Below are positions 5,070-7,269 of a stretch of 7,269 nt of DNA, one piece after another. The translations under genes were made by a program, and so were the position numbers. Source of the DNA: JANNPJ01 sp031400005. GTDB taxonomy: Bacteria; Actinomycetota; Actinomycetes; Actinomycetales; Kineosporiaceae. The notes beneath the pieces were generated by a model that was given only the letters and a program-made list of their open reading frames with translations, did not search any database and was not told where the DNA came from. Each line of letters starts with the position of its first letter. Position 1 is the first letter of the stretch. The DNA is taken from the NCBI GenBank assembly GCA_031400005.1, contig JANNPJ010000026.1, positions 1 through 7,269 of the forward strand. The letters run 5' to 3'.

Positions 5070-6112
5070 CGCAGATCTCCCCAATTCTTCGTCACGCGCT
5101 GGACGTAGGTGCGGGTCTCGTCGTATGGGGGTACGCCACCGTATTTGCGGACCGCGCCCGGACCGGCGTTGTAGGCGGCCAGGGCAAGGTCGACGCGGCC
5201 ATTGAAGGTGCGCAGATGATCGGCCAGCAATCGGGCGGCGCCGTCCACCGCCTGGACCGGTATATCCGGATTCACCCCGAGCGAGCGGGCGGTTGCCGGC
5301 ATCAGCTGCATCAGCCCACGGGCCCCGGCGTGGCTGACTGCCGCCGGTCGGTATGCGCTCTCCGCCTTGGCCACTGCGGACAGTAACGCCGGATCGACGC
5401 CGTGACGCTTGCCGGCCGAGGTGAACAGGTCCGCGAACGGCGTCCCGTGCAGCCCGCCGGAAGACAGGCCGAGGCCGAGTCCGGACGTCCGGGAAGCGGG
5501 TGACGAACCCTTCGCGCCGAGCAAGCCGTCCAGCATCGAACCGGGCGATCCAGTCGATACAGGGACGCCCGGTGTCTCCGGCAGCACGCGGCGGATCGCG
5601 GAAGGCGTCTCGTAGACCTTCCGGATCTGCACCGGCTCGCCGGCGTGCGGGGCATCGAGCATCTTCCCGTCACCGACGTAGATCCCGACGTGATGCACGG
5701 GTGATCCGAAGAACACCAGGTCTCCCACCGTGGCCTGGGCCAAGGAGTCGATCTTCGTGCCGGCGCGGGCCTGCTCGCCGCTGGTTCTGGGCAGGCTCAC
5801 GCCGACCTGGCCGTACACCAGCTGGGTGAGGCCGGAGCAGTCCAGCCCGGATTTCGGATCGGTACCGCCCCACCGGTAGTCGACACCCAGGTACTTCTTC
5901 GCGATCCGCACCGCCTGATCACCGGACGTGCCGGAGGCGGCACTCGACCCGGCCCGGGCGAGAACCTTGTCGAACGTCGTTCCGCGAGCGGCGGAGGACC
6001 CGGTCGAGGTGGAGGCGGTGCCGACCCTCGCCTGCCGCGGCGCAGACACGCCCTGCACCAGGCCCTGGATCTGGGTGATCCGAGCCTGAACGGTTGCCAG
6101 CCCTTCGGTCAT
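5066..6112 (-). CDS. Fused NlpC/P60 peptidase and lytic transglycosylase, flagellar wall-remodelling enzyme
   Basis: This 348-residue protein joins two cell-wall hydrolases. Residues about 62-178 are an NlpC/P60 domain, with the catalytic cysteine in LDCSGLTQLVYGQVG (C92), the histidine in HHVGIYVGDGKML (H141) and a probable third residue at D153. NlpC/P60 enzymes cleave peptide stems of peptidoglycan. Residues about 222-345 are a Slt-type lytic transglycosylase, with catalytic E251 in AKAESAYRP, GLMQLMPATA at 266-275 and AAYNAG at 312-317. Such domains cleave glycan strands. A Ser/Gly-rich linker (about 180-220) joins them. No signal peptide or membrane segment is visible; residues 1-20 resemble an amphipathic helix, so export through the flagellar apparatus is plausible but inferred. 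Location between fliJ and fliK, with ATGA overlaps at both ends, strongly suggests a role in opening the wall for the rod, like FlgJ. The ATG follows GGTGGGGG. L243 is a rare TTA codon. Confidence 0.92.
   Translation of the reverse strand: MTEGLATVQARITQIQGLVQGVSAPRQARVGTASTSTGSSAARGTTFDKVLARAGSSAASGTSGDQAVRIAKKYLGVDYRWGGTDPKSGLDCSGLTQLVYGQVGVSLPRTSGEQARAGTKIDSLAQATVGDLVFFGSPVHHVGIYVGDGKMLDAPHAGEPVQIRKVYETPSAIRRVLPETPGVPVSTGSPGSMLDGLLGAKGSSPASRTSGLGLGLSSGGLHGTPFADLFTSAGKRHGVDPALLSAVAKAESAYRPAAVSHAGARGLMQLMPATARSLGVNPDIPVQAVDGAARLLADHLRTFNGRVDLALAAYNAGPGAVRKYGGVPPYDETRTYVQRVTKNWGDLR
5077..5082 (-). promoter_or_regulatory. Ribosome binding site deciding the fliK start
   Basis: GGGGAG lies 7 nt before the ATG at 5069-5067. 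That ATG shares bases with the TGA of the preceding gene (ATGA). The in-frame start at 5084 would lie upstream of this site, so the downstream ATG is preferred. Confidence 0.65.
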
Positions 6113-6573
6113 TGGACCCCCACCTGGTTATCGGCCGAGAGCGTTCGGAGATTCGGGCGTCGGGTACCGGCCAGTTCATCGAGTTCGCGCTGATCCCGCC
6201 GCGCCTGCTCGGCCCGGACTTCACCGCGATGGCGATCGTGCAGCGCTTGGACGGCGCGCAGCTCACCACGGGCGGTCAGCCAGGCCGCCCGAGCTACGGC
6301 GAGGGCCTGCTCTAACGCGCCAATTCGCTCGCCCAGCTCCAGGATCAACTGCCGCAGGACTTCTCGAAAGTTGTTGGCCAGATCGAGATCCGCTCCGGTC
6401 CAGGTGCCGAGACCGCTTCCGGCACCGCCACCATTGGCCAACTGCTCGACCATCCGGTCGCGCTCGGCGACGGCACGATCTCGCACGACCGCAGCGGCGT
6501 GCAGTTCCTGCGCTTTGGCCTCGAGTTCTCGCCCGCGTAGCCGCTCCAGGGTGTTCAACCGGAAGGGTTTCAT
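6109..6573 (-). CDS. fliJ: Flagellar export protein FliJ
   Basis: FliJ is the small coiled-coil stalk protein of the flagellar export ATPase, comparable to the gamma subunit of F1, and helps couple FliI to the export gate. The 154-residue product begins MKPFRLNTLERLRGRELEAK, the typical FliJ opening, and is largely heptad-like helix (about 8-48 and 63-138) rich in Ala, Arg, Glu and Gln. A Gly-rich break at 48-56 separates the helices. QRELDELA near 130 resembles the conserved end of the family. The ATG at 6573-6571 overlaps the fliI stop (ATGA), and its own stop overlaps the next start in the same way. The ribosome site is weak, so translation probably depends on coupling to fliI. Leu87 is a TTA codon. 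FliJ sequences diverge quickly, so identification rests on start motif, coiled coil, size and position. Confidence 0.9.
   Translation of the reverse strand: MKPFRLNTLERLRGRELEAKAQELHAAAVVRDRAVAERDRMVEQLANGGGAGSGLGTWTGADLDLANNFREVLRQLILELGERIGALEQALAVARAAWLTARGELRAVQALHDRHRGEVRAEQARRDQRELDELAGTRRPNLRTLSADNQVGVQ
6128..6135 (-). promoter_or_regulatory. Perfect FliA -10 element at the end of fliJ (no clear -35)
   Basis: GCCGATAA on the minus strand is an 8/8 match to the motility sigma factor -10 element, 15 bp before the ATG of the wall hydrolase. The bases 15 bp further upstream are GAAT, only 2/4 to TAAA, and the implied leader of about 10 nt would barely include the ribosome site. It is also ordinary coding sequence in fliJ (Ala-Asp-Asn). 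Chance is a reasonable explanation. Confidence 0.2.
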
Positions 6574-7269
6574 CGGGCCCGCCCAGGACCGGAGGCGGCG
6601 GGAGCACCGAGGGTGCCGATCGGGCCGGCCGACGTGCTGACCGTGGTGTTGCGCACGCCGAGCAGGTTGGCCAGCGCATCCCACGACTCCGCGATCGGAA
6701 CCACCTGGTCCGGGGCCTGGCGCAGGAAGGCGTCGATCGCCGGCCGGAGCCGGATCGCGACGTCGGTCAGGTGGTCGCTGCCATGGGCGTAGGCGCCCAC
6801 CTCGACCAGTTCCCGGACGTCGCGCCAGGCAGCGAGCAGCCGCCGCAGCGTGACGGTGAGTTCGTGCTGCTCGCTCGTGAGCACCACCCGTTCCACCCGG
6901 GAAACCGATTCCAGGACGTCGATACTGGGGAAGTGACCGGCGGTGGCCAGGCTGCGAGACAGCACCACATGGCCGTCCAGGATGCCGCGGACGGTGTCGC
7001 CGATCGGGTCCTGCAGGTCGTCGCCTTCCACCAGGACGGTGTAGAGCGCGGTGATGCTGCCGTCGGCCCCCGGCCCGGAGCGCTCCAGCAGGCGCGGCAG
7101 CATGGCGAAGACACTCGCCGGGTAGCCCCGGGTCGCCGGTGGTTCCCCGGCGGCCAGCGCCACTTCGCGCTGGGCCATCGCCGTTCTGGTCACCGAGTCG
7201 ACAACGAGCAGGACATCCTCACCGCCGTCGCGGAACCACTCGGCGATTCGGGTCGCGGTGAAGGCAGCG
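6570..7269 (-). CDS. fliI: Flagellum-specific export ATPase FliI (C-terminal part; start outside window)
   Basis: FliI is the hexameric F1-beta-like ATPase that powers or assists export of flagellar substrates at the cytoplasmic face of the basal body. The visible 232 residues start in the nucleotide-binding domain with AAFTATRIAEWFRDGG and a Walker B strand (DVLLVVDS), followed by MAQREVALAAGEPPATRGYP, highly conserved in this family. LVEGDDLQDPIGDTVRGILD and HVVLSRSLA come next. PSIDVLESVS fits the ATP synthase alpha/beta signature. VGAYAHGSDHLTDVAI is typical of the C-terminal domain. DSVTRTAMAQRE has Thr where many FliI proteins have Phe. The protein ends in a tail of about 30 residues rich in Gly, Ala, Thr and Ser. 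Walker A and the N-terminus lie beyond the right edge. The virulence-type ATPases (SctN) are similar, but the flagellar neighbours settle the assignment. The stop overlaps the fliJ start. Confidence 0.96.
   Translation of the reverse strand, partial: AAFTATRIAEWFRDGGEDVLLVVDSVTRTAMAQREVALAAGEPPATRGYPASVFAMLPRLLERSGPGADGSITALYTVLVEGDDLQDPIGDTVRGILDGHVVLSRSLATAGHFPSIDVLESVSRVERVVLTSEQHELTVTLRRLLAAWRDVRELVEVGAYAHGSDHLTDVAIRLRPAIDAFLRQAPDQVVPIAESWDALANLLGVRNTTVSTSAGPIGTLGAPAASGPGRAR

Noticed and set aside
5070..5084. Earlier fliK start 5 codons upstream
   Set aside because: It would lie upstream of the GGGGAG site and lose the ATGA overlap pattern shared with the two preceding gene junctions.

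Overview
All genes lie on the minus strand and form part of a flagellar operon from a high-GC, flagellated Gram-positive bacterium. An actinobacterium is most likely. The GC content is roughly two-thirds by eye, and coding third positions are about 90% G/C where I counted (flbD core). The order fliI-fliJ-muralytic enzyme-fliK-flgD-flgE-flbD-motA resembles the Gram-positive fla/che arrangement, and the murein enzyme takes the place that FlgJ holds in proteobacteria. A Micromonosporales-type genus such as Actinoplanes would fit, but this is inference; no taxonomic marker is present.

Layout in the direction of transcription, from high to low coordinates. The C-terminal half of the export ATPase FliI enters at the right edge. 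It is followed by FliJ, an NlpC/P60 plus lytic-transglycosylase fusion protein, and the hook-length protein FliK. These four genes are chained by three successive ATGA stop/start overlaps. A 42-bp gap then leads to flgD (hook cap) and a 138-bp gap to flgE (hook). A 194-bp gap leads to flbD/swrD, which is followed after 3 bp by motA (stator), cut by the left edge after 185 residues. Together the genes cover export energisation (FliI/FliJ), wall opening, hook assembly and length control (FlgD, FlgE, FliK), and torque generation (FlbD/SwrD, MotA).

The two larger gaps are the least ordinary parts. The flgD-flgE gap holds a good match to a FliA/WhiG-type promoter (TAAG, 15 bp, TCCGACAA), followed by a perfect 8-bp hairpin at the predicted transcript 5' end. 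The flgE-flbD gap holds a 15-bp perfect inverted repeat around a 54-bp centre, a weaker FliA-type promoter candidate with the same 15-bp spacing, a strong ribosome site with an ATG buried in the repeat, and a short coding-like stretch out of frame with flbD. This suggests the hook and motor genes can be expressed separately from the export genes upstream.

I see no tRNA, rRNA, CRISPR array, insertion sequence or credible plus-strand gene. The window is mainly a conserved flagellar locus. The novelty candidates are the two intergenic regions, the fused wall hydrolase without a signal peptide, and the extended FlbD.
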